Shown in pieces: positions 55,345 through 55,493 of a stretch of 55,493 nucleotides of DNA (the stretch's first letter is position 1; every line of letters starts with the position of its first letter). A program made the position numbers and the translations under genes. The notes below the pieces were generated by a model. It did no database searches and was not told where the DNA came from. It saw only the letters and a program-made list of their open reading frames with translations. Location of the stretch: contig NW_019091378.1 in NCBI RefSeq assembly GCF_001949145.1, positions 1,563,666 through 1,619,158 of the forward strand, written 5' to 3'. This DNA is from Acanthaster planci (Eukaryota; Echinodermata; Asteroidea; Valvatida; Acanthasteridae).

Positions 55345-55493
55345 TTAAAACGACTTTTTTTCCCTCCTAAATTAAACTTTCCCAGACATGTTTTTGCTTT
55401 CTCACGGCTAATAGGTCTTTGCAGGGAATAATTACTGGCGTCTGTATATCGTGTATAAGGAACTCTTCCTGAAATGAGACTTATTTCTCAGTG

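Overview
This is a eukaryotic, animal-type window: long AT-rich introns with GT-AG borders, many short inverted-repeat transposons, tRNA-derived SINEs, and three multi-exon protein genes. The best guess is an invertebrate deuterostome, most likely an echinoderm. The guess rests on a large multidomain polyketide synthase of the kind known from sea urchins and their relatives and on the repeat-rich introns. The species cannot be fixed from the sequence alone.

Layout. (1) 1-18.4 kb, minus strand: cytosolic leucyl-tRNA synthetase (LARS1), 16 coding exons located. The last roughly 250 codons lie beyond the left edge. Its introns hold two SINEs, a hAT-like MITE, several TTAA-flanked MITEs, a palindromic element and a LINE tail. 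(2) 18.4-31 kb: about 12.5 kb with no convincing gene. It contains the LARS1 and PKS upstream regions and a duplicated two-block unit at 27.9-30.6 kb. (3) 31.0-41.0 kb, plus strand: a complete four-coding-exon type I iterative PKS of about 2610 aa, KS-AT-DH-(degenerate ER)-KR-ACP-TE, with three quarters of the protein in one 5.8-kb exon. (4) 41.0-43.9 kb: convergent 3' flanks with a short Tc1-like MITE. (5) 43.9-51.4 kb, minus strand: GSTCD (GST C-terminal-like domain plus methyltransferase), 8 coding exons, 784 aa, with one probable GC-AG intron. (6) 51.4-55.5 kb: GSTCD upstream region with a 470-bp foldback element and a possible short first coding exon of a plus-strand gene at 54985.

The three genes do not form a pathway. 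LARS1 is translation housekeeping, GSTCD is a conserved poorly characterised methyltransferase-like protein, and the PKS is the specialised-metabolism gene. Sea urchin PKS relatives are linked to naphthoquinone pigment (Pks1) or to the skeleton (Pks2). Which one this is cannot be decided here. The most useful observations are the PKS architecture with a ruined ER nucleotide-binding loop, the duplicated unit upstream of it, and a set of TTAA-flanked MITEs, one of them nested with its empty site preserved nearby.
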